From Ciona savignyi (Eukaryota > Chordata > Ascidiacea > Phlebobranchia > Cionidae): DNA of 64,000 bases. Under the pieces are notes generated by a model. The model worked only from the letters and a program-made list of their open reading frames with translations. It was not told where the DNA came from and made no database searches. Shown here one piece after another: positions 28,001 through 37,900 of this stretch. The DNA lies in assembly GCA_000149265.1 (NCBI GenBank), contig CH003046.1, positions 247,369-311,368 on the forward strand. The letters are read 5' to 3'. Position 1 is the first letter of the stretch. Every line of letters begins with the position of its first letter. The translations under genes were made by a program, and so were the position numbers.

Positions 28001-31000
28001 TATAATAACTAGGCACTGTTGTAGAATAAATTAATATAAATTCCTTTTATACAACTTATAGATATATAAGCTATTTGTCCTACCGATTGACTTAGCGCGT
28101 CGACCATTTAGCCCGAAGTTTGTAAAATCAAAACTTGCTGATCGGTGGATGCTTAGACCCAATGGAGCATTATTCTTTTTACTTCGGTTCTATTAATAAA
28201 GAGTAAAGTATGTGGATTCTAGATACAAATGTTTATCTCCGGAAATGAATAATAATTGTCTGTATGCTAGATGTACCGTGGTAATAGCGCAGGAGAAAAA
28301 CATAAAACTATCATTAATAATGATTGAAATAACCCCAATCTGCCATGCGTACAAGTAGCTAGCGATACATTTCCATACTTTACCGGGAAAAGTTTGGGCT
28401 TAGCGCCCTAGCTACAAATTGTTTATTTTTGATACGGTGCTGAAGCAACCAACAATCTTTTTTTAATTACATTGCTAGAAATGTTTTTAAAATGCAAGCC
28501 GCCAAAATAGTGCTGAATTGTTTTCGGTTTTTCTTCTGTCAAAGTTTAAACTAAAATAAGAAAAATTAAAAAAAAATTAAAATTATTATCTGCACAACTA
28601 AACTAAAAGAGTGTTATAAAATTACACCCACCCTATAAATCGTTTGACCAAAATTGCCCGTCTATTCGGATCTGGTAATAAAATCGTCATAAAAGAATTA
28701 CCACAAGTTTCTTTTTATTTTCCAGCGCTGACTTCCCGGATTTAACGCATCACCATAACGTAATGAAGAATCACCTGACACCGGCTGTGTACGCTAAACT
28801 GAGAGACAGAGTCACACCGAACGGTATCACGCTTGACCAGTGCATTCAAACTGGAGTGGACAACCCTGGTCACCCTTTTATCAAGATTGTAGGTCTGGTG
28901 GCGGGAGACGAAGAATCATATGAGGTATGAAGCTGTTGGGATAGGATATTCATGTTTATCCCCGTGAATGGGAAAACCAAGGGGGTTAACACACGGACAA
29001 TCGTCAGATCACCTTGCGCCCAACGTCGGGTTACCGGAGCTATTGCAATGTGCTGTGTATGATACAAACATTCCTTTAATTTGGTAGAACCCAATAAATC
29101 ACTGGGTTACGGCAATTTCCGCCAAGTGCCTTGCCCAAGAATACAACCCAATAGCTAGCGACCAGTTTTGAATATTCAACGAATTCGCTCTTAACCACCA
29201 GACTAACTGTTCGGACAAGTGTACAGATAATAACAAAAAAGAATAATAAATTAAGTCACTCCGTTTTTTTATGACAACTATATTTCGCGAACATTTTGGG
29301 CATCTTAAGTGTTTTATTAACACACAATAAAGATACCTGACAAATATATATTAATCACGCCTTATATGCTTTAAGAAGGGTTAACGGGAACAAAACATAA
29401 ACTGAGCAAATCCATTTCTAGACATTCAAAGAGTTGTTTTACCCCGTGATTAAAGAACGGCACAACGGATACGACCCAGAGACGCAAATTCATCCCATCG
29501 ATTTGGATCCGTCGAAAATTAAAGGCGGACACTTGGATGAAAAGTATGTTAATATTCAACTTACTTATTTTGGCTTATTCTTAAGATAATCTCGGGAATT
29601 AAAGATCCTTGAACTCAGTATTGTTCGGTTTTAGACTTATATTAAACTTTTATTTTGCAAAAACTGTGTAGATGTATTTTATACCGTTTTACATAAAGTT
29701 CAGTAATGTTAGAATAGAATGCTTCAATGTCCAGAGGAAATGTGTTACTTTGAGAATTATTATAACATCGTCAAGTTGAACTCACAGTAATGTTACCTTC
29801 GCTATTGTAGCGTGTAGTATATGATGCTGGAGTCTTATTATTTTATTCAACTAATTAAAGGCTGCTATATGACAATGCCCCGTGGCTTGGCTAAAACAGA
29901 ATTGATTAAACAACGGTTTCCATTTCACAACTTTCCCATGGCGACTGCAACTCTAAACTGCTGAGCTTACATTTTTTACCACGCTCAGTTTCGAACCCAT
30001 GATGGGTTCGTTGTTAAGACCGTTTTTTGCATGTAAGTTGGTATATTTATCGGTCGCGTTAACCATTCGGCGACAAAAATGTAACCAAGTTCGCTTTTCA
30101 ATATAAAGTCTATTTAAATGCGAAATAAAACTTAAAAGGGTCTTATACATCTGGCATCCTAGGCTACTGCAGTATTAAATTCAAAAACAAATCCACCTCA
30201 CAAAATAGGTACGTGCTGTCTTCCCGCGTGCGCACTGGACGAGCAATCAGGGGAATTCCCCACCCGCCAATGTGCAGCCGGGCGGAACGACGGGAAGTGG
30301 AACGCGTAGTGACGGAAGCTTTGCAGGGATTGCCGTCTGATCTGGCAGGAAAGTACTTCTCGCTCAAGAACATGACCGACAAGGAACAAGACCAGTTGAT
30401 TGAAGTGAGTCGCCTTTGACACATTTATGATAGATCACTGGGTATTTCTAGTAACTTGAACTTGCATTACGCTGGGTTAAAGTAGTTGGAAATAACACGG
30501 TAAAATTAGGAGGACATTAGAAGTATATTCATGTTAATCCCCGTGGATGGGAAACCAAGAGGGTTAACACATGGGCAATCGTCAGATCACCTCGCACCCA
30601 CTGTCGGGTTACCGGAGCTATTGCAGTGTGTTGTGTATAATTTATATGTTCCTTTAATTTTTTAAAAACTCATTAATTCGTTGGGTCCAGGCAATGACCG
30701 TTAAGTGCCTTGTCCAAGGACACAACCGACTAGCTAGCCACCAGTTCAGATCATGAAACCTTTCGGTTGAAAGGCTCCACGTACACTAAACCGCCAGACT
30801 AACCAGAAGGCTTAAACATTTGTTTATATGCTTAGTGGCTAAAGTGGAAATGTTGAAGCTATCAAACAAGTGTAGAAGAAGTTTACAAATCAATCTTCTC
30901 CATCCGTGCAAATAAAATAAATATGTTTTGCTTTAATTCATTATACTTTTCAGGATCATTTTCTTTTCGACAAGCCGGTCTCTCCTCTGCTGACGTCATC

Positions 31001-33263
31001 AGGAATGGCACGTGACTGGCCGGACGGTCGTGGCATCTTCCACAACGACAAGAAGAACTTCTTGGTGTGGATCAACGAAGAGGACCACTCCAGGATCATC
31101 TCGATGGAAAAGGGCGGAAACATGAAGGTGAGATAATGTCACATCTTCCTTAATTATCAGGCTGATCCACATATTAACTTATACACTACTAGTCGACGTG
31201 AGTATCCCGTTAACAAGCGCGCTAAATTATTGTTTAGATTTTAAGTATTTTCTAAGATTTTGAAGCAGTGGTTCTCGACAATTTTTGTGTCGTCAGAGCA
31301 GTAAAAGACACCGAAAAAGCATTAAACAGGCATGTGGAAGAAGAGTTACAATAAGTATTTATATTGCAACCTAATCACACGTAGGCAAATTAAGACATTT
31401 TTTAAAAGTGAAAACAAGCATAATATCAATTTGAAAATTTGAACTTTAATCATGTTGTGAATTTATCATGTGTTGCTTTATTTAGAGCGTCTTTGAACGG
31501 TTCTGCCGCGGTATCAACGACGTTGAAAAGTTGATTGAGCAAAAGGGCTGGGAATTCCAGAAATCTGACAACCTTGGTTATATCCTCACTTGCCCGTCTA
31601 ACATCGGCAATGGCTTGAGATGTGGCGTTCACGTCAAACTACCAAAGTTGTCTCAGGTGAATAGGAATGTTGGACTTGTTGTTTATGTTTATAAAACTTC
31701 TTCTGAAGTCGTCTCCTACATAAATACCTGTCGCGCTTAGCCGCATACTTCTCTTCAGGGCGTAATATTGATTTTCCAGCAAAAAAATGAATAAATATAT
31801 ACTGGGACATAAAATGAATAAACTATACGGGCTATAACCCGAGGTTCAAGATGCTACTTTGTGTTTCGCTAGAATAAGGTTTTGGTTGTTTATGCACCGC
31901 AACCCAAAATGTGGAGGTCTCTAGTACCGTAAGTACAGATATTTTATGCATGTTAAAAATCTAGTGACAATATTTATGTGGGCGGTGAAATTTAAATATA
32001 GGTTGATGTTCTATTCTTGTGGTTGATAAGTAACATATGACAGGCCATCTAATAACGTTAGGATAGGATATTCATCTTTATCCCCGTGAATGGGAAAACC
32101 AAGGCGGTTAACACACGGACAATCGTTAGATCACCTCGCGCCCACCGTCGGGTTACCGGAGCTATTGCAGTGTGTTATATATGATAGACACGTTTCTTCA
32201 ATTTGGTAGAACCCATTAATCCGCTGGGTTCAGGCAATGTCCGTAAAGTGCCTTACCCAAGGACACAACCGACTAGCTAGCGATCAGTTTCGCACCTGCA
32301 ACCTTTCGATTGAAAGGCGACGCACTTAACCGTTAGACCAACCGGCCGGACGTTATAATTGTTCATCTTCTCAGGACTCTCGATTCAACGACATCTTGGA
32401 GAAGTTGCGATTGCAGAAGCGAGGCACTGGTGGTGTCGACACAGCCGCTGTGGGTGGAACCTTCGATATTTCCAACTTGGACCGACTTGGAAAATCCGAG
32501 GTGAGTTCCGATCGTTTTACTCAAATTGGGACAAACCTGGGGTGGACTGGAACGTATTTTTTTATCCGAGCTAAGTTTTGAACCCATGATGGGCTCGTTA
32601 CTAAAACCGTTTTTTTATGGGAGTAGGTATATGTATTGGTTGTGTTAAGCGTTCGGCCACACGTGCGTACAACTGAAACGTAATTATATAGCCTTGGGCA
32701 CATATATGCATGTGTTTACCACAGTGTGGTGTAATTTAACCGGGCAAGTTTCGAACCGGTAGTGGTTTTGGCAAGAAGTCCGTTTAAAACGCTGCGTATC
32801 CACCCACCACACCGTGTACTTTATTGGCGAGTTACCCAAGCTATGATTTGAACAGAATAGATAAGGGTTTCGGTTTATACCAGTTAAAGAATGCAAGAAA
32901 GAGTTATTACATGTACACTTGTCGAGTCACCTCACGCCCAACGTCGGGGTACTGGAGCCATTACAGTGTGTTGTTTTGGACATCTCTACTATTTTAAATC
33001 TCGTTATTTTACTGGGTTTGGGATAAGTCTCCTACCATGATCACAATCGTCTTCCGAGCACTTGGTTTCGATTTAACAACCTATCGGCTGGTGACCAACG
33101 CTCCAACCGATTGAGCTAACCAGCGAGACAGATATGTAATCCTACAATGACTTAATTCTAGGTGGAGCTTGTCCAGCAAGTCATCGACGGTGTGAGCCTC
33201 ATGGTTGACATGGAAAAGAAGTTGGAAAAGAAGCAAAGCATCCAGCATCTTATACCAAAATAA
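19336..33263 (+). CDS. CKMT: Mitochondrial creatine kinase
   Basis: Transfers phosphate between ATP and creatine in the mitochondrial intermembrane space. Exons: 18261-18329 (probably 5'UTR), 19333-19472, 28726-28924, 29422-29543, 30209-30404, 30954-31127, 31486-31656, 32375-32500, 33162-33263; all phases agree. From the Met at 19336 the protein has 408 residues. A hydrophobic, Ala-rich presequence ([19 protein letters not shown]) precedes the YPPSADFPDL block, as in mitochondrial rather than cytosolic isoforms. Diagnostic motifs: [46 protein letters not shown], the active-site Cys in [13 protein letters not shown] (codon 31591-31593, residue 312), and the loop [11 protein letters not shown]. 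An in-frame upstream ATG at 18261 would add 24 residues, but a TATAAATA at 18247 lies only a few bases before it, which suggests transcription starts after that ATG. Intron 2 hosts two antisense genes. Confidence 0.96.
19879..21210 (-). CDS. Synaptobrevin/VAMP-type R-SNARE, nested in creatine kinase intron 2
   Basis: Vesicle v-SNARE for membrane fusion, tail-anchored. Exons: 21091-21210, 20467-20544, 19879-20058; phase 0 at both junctions; 125 residues. Residues 1-35 are a Ser/Pro/Lys-rich head with several SP/TP sites and no longin domain. The SNARE motif runs about 36-89 ([13 protein letters not shown] to LKKKFW), with the zero-layer Arg at residue 58 in IGQRQDKL. The juxtamembrane segment [12 protein letters not shown] is typical of VAMPs. 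A single membrane helix spans about 97-120, followed by a short basic end KKKTA. The length and layout match VAMP1/2/3/8-type brevins; I cannot assign an orthologue. The acceptor of exon 2 is pyrimidine-poor (CCTTAAAAG). The gene lies wholly antisense within the 9.25-kb intron, about 0.4 kb downstream of the C1-domain gene on the same strand. Confidence 0.92.
20310..20412. repeat. Degenerate tandem repeat in VAMP intron
   Basis: Three to four imperfect units of about 30 bp, consensus GGTTATATTATATGGTGGTAGGCA. Confidence 0.6.
21617..26664 (-). CDS. Small protein with tandem C1 (DAG/phorbol-ester type) zinc domains; 5' end not found
   Basis: Exons in order: 26630-26664 (candidate 35-nt micro-exon), 24497-24680, 23854-23915, 23405-23513, 22552-22654, 21617-21755 (stop TAA at 21617-21619). 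All joins agree in phase. Both C1 domains keep the full ligand pattern H-x12-C-x2-C-x13-C-x2-C-x4-H-x2-C-x7-C: C1A begins [15 protein letters not shown]1B begins [14 protein letters not shown]. Each is split by an intron in the same place, just after or beside the CxxC pair. The linker is very short (IEVILGQ). Pro11, Gly23 and Gln27, needed for phorbol/diacylglycerol binding, are present in both; position 22, usually Trp or Tyr, is Val in both. An acidic [18 protein letters not shown] stretch precedes C1A. The basic tail ([16 protein letters not shown]) then ends with no kinase or other catalytic domain. I cannot match it to a named family. Confidence 0.82.
22040..22160 (+). mobile_element. 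SINE 3' part, diverged
   Basis: AATCATACACAACATATG, GGGGGCACGAGGTAATCG and a weak tail. Confidence 0.55.
23038..23137. other. Assembly gap (100 N)
   Basis: Exactly 100 N, a placeholder gap inside an intron of the C1-domain gene. A repeat of family H starts at its right edge. Confidence 0.99.
23138..23333 (+). mobile_element. Repeat family H (long inverted ends), copy 1, left end in gap
   Basis: Right end CCTCCTTCCCGCTTTCCCTCC matches copies at 36803 and 59076; the left end is truncated by the N gap. Confidence 0.7.
24972..25008. repeat. (AT)n microsatellite
   Basis: An uninterrupted TA dinucleotide run in the intron of the C1-domain gene. Shorter TA runs occur at about 45326-45350, 51743-51758 and 53146-53195. 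Confidence 0.95.
25138..25381 (+). mobile_element. hAT-type nonautonomous element, copy B
   Basis: Starts CAATGGTTCTTAATC, ends TTTGAGAAAAAACTG. Flanks CTATAAGC and CTCTAAGC match at 7 of 8. Same internal deletion as copy A. In the C1-gene intron. Confidence 0.9.
26665..28725. other. Right part of creatine kinase intron 2
   Basis: 2 kb of unique-looking AT-rich DNA with no recognised repeat. The missing 5' exon(s) and promoter of the C1-domain gene should lie here or beyond; I could not identify them. Confidence 0.5.
28938..29218 (-). mobile_element. tRNA-derived SINE, full length
   Basis: GGATAGGATATTCATGTTTA to ACCACCAGACTAACTG. It starts 13 bp after the donor of creatine kinase exon 28726-28924. 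Confidence 0.93.
29985..30085 (-). repeat. tRNA-like repeat (Leu/Ser-type A box)
   Basis: The minus strand has GCCGAATGGTTAACGCGACC, then a B-box-like CATGGGTTCGAAACTGAG. Same family as at 19190 and 32566. Confidence 0.55.
30520..30806 (-). mobile_element. tRNA-derived SINE, near full length
   Basis: GAAGTATATTCATGTTAATC to AAACCGCCAGACTAACC; creatine kinase intron. Confidence 0.92.
32060..32351 (-). mobile_element. tRNA-derived SINE, full length
   Basis: TAGGATAGGATATTCATC to TTAGACCAACCGGCCGGACG. Its head ends 23 bp before creatine kinase exon 32375. Confidence 0.94.
32566..32668 (-). repeat. tRNA-like repeat (Leu/Ser-type A box)
   Basis: The minus strand has GTGGCCGAACGCTTAACACA and a B-box-like CATCATGGGTTCAAAACTTAG. 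It lies in the last creatine kinase intron, close to another tRNA-like sequence (32735-32820, B box CCGGTTCGAAACTTG). Confidence 0.55.
32890..33125 (-). mobile_element. SINE with a different, tRNA-like head
   Basis: Body similar to the main family (CTTGTCGAGTCACCTCACGC, GTGTGTTG), but the head reads CTGGTTAGCTCAATCGGTTG then GAGCGTTGG on minus, a canonical tRNA A box. Confidence 0.7.
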
Positions 33264-34181
33264 CTTTGTACACTACTTTAAAAATTTAAAGAGATTATAT
33301 GAGATTATGTGGTGTGCTGTTTAGTTTTTTTCCATTTCGGTACCGCACCCAGTATTAACCTTGAGGTAGCTTGTATAATAGTTTAGATTTAATTTGGCAT
33401 GATTGCCATTTGCACAAACGCACGTTATTAAGTAGTGGTCATGAGCACAAGACAATGTAGTGTACATAAGTAGAAGTAGCCGTATTAACCCAAACACTTT
33501 TCGTTCCGCTAGTTCAATCTATCTACGGGCTGCACGTCAACAAATAACACTGTGACGTTACAACAGGTCCCTAAAATTCAACTTTCCTAAAGTATTTTTA
33601 CTATTCTTCTTGTGTAAGTGAAATTCCTACAGTACATAGTTTGCGTGTTGACGGGACCACTTTCAGCCGTGGATAATTCGCATTGTGAATAGATAGATGT
33701 GTTACGTAGATCGGGACGTTGTTTTACTGCAGAGTGGATTTGTTTATGTAAACCAGCATCATTAACGTAGTGGAGCTAGTAGTTGTGTGGATTGTTTTAT
33801 CGCCTGAACCAAGCCAACTTTACCTTACGTGTTCCATGCTTTGTAGTTGAATTATCGAGATCTTGTAATTACATTTTAGCGGCAGAGGTTAATTTATTAA
33901 ACATCACAGTTTTGGTATTTTTTAATTTTAGCATAATATTACAAAATTGTAAATTTCGATGTATTTTTTTTGTTGTTGAGTGAATCGCTTTATTTTTTTG
34001 TAAAAACTATATTTTTTAGAGACTTTATTTTTGTAATTAGCCAGGGTAGTGCTTTGCGGTTTTATTTTCCTGCTTTGTAAATATTCACGTTTAATATCTC
34101 TGGGTCAGTCCTTCGAGGGTGATTCCATCTGTAAGGCTTATCACTGTGAAGCTAGTAGCGCGTTTGAATTTCGCGATTTTG

Positions 34182-34197
34182 AATAAATTATAATAAA
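34182..34197 (+). terminator. Poly(A) signals of creatine kinase
   Basis: Two AATAAA hexamers (34182 and 34192) about 0.92 kb after the creatine kinase stop, in AT-rich DNA and just before a hAT-type element. The 3'UTR would then run about 33264-34215. Confidence 0.5.
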
Positions 34198-34328
34198 TGT
34201 TTGAAATTTCTTGACTAAATGTCTAGACGAGGTTTCTTTATTAGACAAAATACCTTGGTGAGTTTGTGCTGGCTTGCATTCGAAAAATTGCAAAATTGAC
34301 CGCCAGCTATACGGTTGTGTCCCTAGAC

Positions 34329-34638
34329 CAGTGGTTTTCGATCTTTATGAGCTTTTGGCCTACCCGAGACCAATTAAGAAACAAAGGCGCACTTTGCATG
34401 GGAAGTCAAACAATATTAAATAATTTCATCACCGAATTTTCCGCATAACAAAATTACTGTTTATTGAGCGCTCTTGCTTTTCGGAAGTTAATGCAGAACT
34501 AACGTTACAATGGAAAAGAACAAACTAGACACTAACCATTTAGTAGTTTATGATCTCTGCACACTCTGTCGTAAATTTATGAAATGCAAGTGTGGCGCAC
34601 CTAGCTAACCCCTGTAGCGCAACATTTGAGAAACACTG
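34329..34638 (+). mobile_element. hAT-type nonautonomous element, copy C
   Basis: Starts CAGTGGTTTTCGATC, ends TTTGAGAAACACTG. Target duplication CCCTAGAC/ACCTAGAC (7 of 8). It sits between the convergent ends of creatine kinase and TTC37 and retains the GAATTTTCCGCATAAC inner segment. Confidence 0.92.
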
Positions 34639-34903
34639 ACCTAGACTAGTGGTTTCGTCTAAAACTGTTACAGACGAAACAGTGCAATAGCTCCGGTAAC
34701 ATGGCGGTGGGCACAAGGTAATCTTATGAGTTTATAAAAATTCTTGCGTTTTCACATCTCCTAAATAACATTGCGAATCCGGACGACTGTTGTTTTGCCG
34801 TCACCGCTTGTTTTTTTAATTTGAAAACGTGTCCTTTAAAACATAATATTGTACAAAGAATGAATTTTAAACAGCTTGAACGCAATAAGCAAAGCCCGCC
34901 AGT

Positions 34904-34909
34904 TTTATT
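34904..34909 (-). terminator. Poly(A) signal of TTC37
   Basis: AATAAA on the minus strand lies about 20 bp after the TTC37 stop codon, implying a very short 3'UTR. It is the first such hexamer downstream of the stop. Confidence 0.5.
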
Positions 34910-34927
34910 TGCACACCTCACACAAAA

Positions 34928-37900
34928 TTAATTAGTCAGTAATATTTCTTGCATTTTCTCCCAAAATCCAGTTCCAAAACCCTTCAAATCTTCAACTAGT
35001 TTCTGTGGAAAATAATTCGAATTATAACAAATAGTAAGTGGAGAGAAGTTCCAAATCATTGTGACGTGGAATTGCAGGGTAATCGCAGCAGTAATTGCAA
35101 GAAATTACTAGATCCTCCAATTAGGATATCCATGTTTATACCACAAGGTACGAGCAATGGTTAGATTACCTCATGGAAAGTTTGGCTAATTGAGCTATTT
35201 CAGTATGGTATATATCAGGGCTGGGCAACTTTTCTAGTAGGCGGGCCAGATGTGGGAAAATAAAGTCTTTGGTGGGCCGGATCATTAGATGAATAATATT
35301 CACTAGCTTAACCACATATCTATTAACTAAATTATTGCCATATAGTTTCGATGTTTTATCAAATAATGACGACTAATGTTATGCTCTTTTAATACCGCAA
35401 CACTCTGACCATACAGTGAACATACTGCTTTGTTGCCAATCTTTGTAAAAAATATTTCGTTATTCAATCTTTGTTGAATGCTCGACACTCTTTTAAATTT
35501 ACGTTTCTTAGGATATTCCATGGTTAATAATCCTTAATAAATTAAAAAATCCCTTTATATTTAGAATTTAAATATTACTAATAACAGCTAAGAAAATTTC
35601 ACCCTAAAAGTCACGTTGTTACACAGTATACAGCAGCGGGTGATGTTTATAACGCTGTTTGCTTTGACCTTATGTTTCTTTAAAAAGTGTGCTAATACAA
35701 TTGTTTGTTCACTAAGGTAATTGTTTATTTCACCAGCTCGCAATATTAGTGCGGTAAGAGAAGAGCGATAGGAAACTTTTAGGAATGATGCACATTACAG
35801 AGTGTGGTTGGATACAGACAGCGGGCCGGACCTGGGCCACATTACAGGTTATTGTTAGATACAGTCTGGGGGCCGGTCAAAATCCCTTCACGGGCCGGAC
35901 CCGGCCCGCGGGCTGTATGTTGCCCACCCCTGGTATATATGATTAAAACATTGCTACATGTTTGTTTCACTAAACCACTAGGTTCAGGTAAAATGAAAGA
36001 ACATTTCTCAAACGACCGCCTTAAAAATAAATTTTTTATCACACCGGAGTTCAATTCCAATGTGCTCATGTGAACAACGAATGTTAAAGGAGTAAACAGC
36101 AAATGCCATGTGGTTTAGACAATCTTGCCATGGAAGAAATAAACATGACTTGTCGGTCCAAATAGCTTGCTAGGTCACTGCGACGCCTTTCAGCCAAGTG
36201 GTCACAGTGTTGAAACTCGTCGCTACCTAGTCGGTTCAGTGCTTGGGCAATTAGCAGACAGTGGATTATCTTTTTAATTTGATTGAAGGAACGTGTGTTT
36301 ATACACAACATACTGCATAGCTCCGGTAACCCAACGGTGGGCGCGAGGTGATCTGACGATTACCTGTGTGTTAACCCACTTGGTTTTCCCATCAACGGGG
36401 ATAAACATAAATATTCTATCAACTATCGGTAATTTTGGTAGCGACAGGCTAATTTCAAACGATAAATTTCCAAAATTACCTGCAATGCTACATCATCATT
36501 TTGCTCTTGGTAGAAATTGTAAAGCAAACATGAGGACAGAAGCTTGGCTTGGCACATGGGGTGGGGAGTGGTTGTTAGCACTTTGTGTAATGACGACTTC
36601 ATCTTTCTAAAAACAATTTTATTGTGATTCTGACTGATGGCTATTATTAAAATATACGAGATTTATTGATCAAAACCATCTGCTGAATAGTCCATTAGCT
36701 ATGGGCAAAAAACAGGACACGATTTCACTGTGCAGTGTGTGCACATGTGTAAAACCTTAAATGTGGATTTCCACATCCACCAAGATAGAAATGACACAAC
36801 GGGGAAAACTAAAAAGAGGGAAGGCGGGAAGGAGGGAAACGGCACAGCAAAATGAGTATTATGGCGTTAGAGTTAGTTTTAAACATGGGGTTGGAGAAAG
36901 GGTTAGTTCTGGGGGCGAGATTAGTGTTCAGGGCAGGTTTTAAATTAATTTCCATAGTTTTGGTGAGCAGTTTCCCTCCTTCCCGCTTTGTCTCCCTTTA
37001 GCGTTGCCCTGACACAACCATTTATACAGGGTCGCTAATGCTGGGGTGGGAATCTAATCAAAAACCCTTTTATACTCCAAATCAATACTTCATTACATGA
37101 TACTACATTGCCTTATTGTTAAACAGGTTTAAAAGCCGATAATGAAACATTTCGGAACAATACTGGAATAAAAACTAAATTTAGTGTTCAAATTTTATAT
37201 ATAACTGCAAGTCTAAATTTAAATTGTATGTAACTACAAGACTACATTAAAACTAAATAGATATTGTTAGACATGATTTAAATTGATTAAAAGAAGAAAT
37301 TTACAAAATCACTCAAAACCCTCAAATTGTATTTAAAGACTTGGTTGTAAAATTGGGATAAGGCAATGGGAACGCCAATTGTAATGCAATATATACATAC
37401 ATACAAATTAAATATAATGAAGTTGAATTTATAAGTGCTACTTAATTAAAACATAACATACTTATCCTTTGTATTTGCCTTGTGGCACAGTGCATCTAGA
37501 AGTAACGCCACAGGGGAATTCCCATTTAATTTGACAGCTTCGATTGATGCGTTCGTCGCCACATCAATCCACTTTGTGATGTCATAACCAGTTGCGGCAG
37601 CCGTTAATCCAAGATGGGCGATTCGTAACAAAATGTTGAATCTGTTGTTCGGCTCTGTTTTCAACAGGTTGACAAGTACTTTGTGCGATTTCTCATACAT
37701 TCCCATGCTTTGTAGTGCACTGGATATCATCTGGTCAAATAGATAATGATTATTTAGTTTTTTAGATCTAAAGTTGCAAAATAGGATAGGATATTCATTT
37801 TTATCCCTGTGAATGGGAAAACCAAGGGGGTTAACACACGGGCAATCGTCAGATCACCTCGCGCCCATCGTCGGGTTGCCGGAGCTATTGTAGTGTGTTA

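Noticed and set aside
30164-30424. Minus-strand ORFs of 74-86 residues
   Set aside because: Antisense shadow of a creatine kinase exon, which has the conserved protein on plus.
35804-36102. Overlapping GC-rich ORFs on both strands
   Set aside because: They lie across the end of the hAT element and flanking SINE; no protein similarity.
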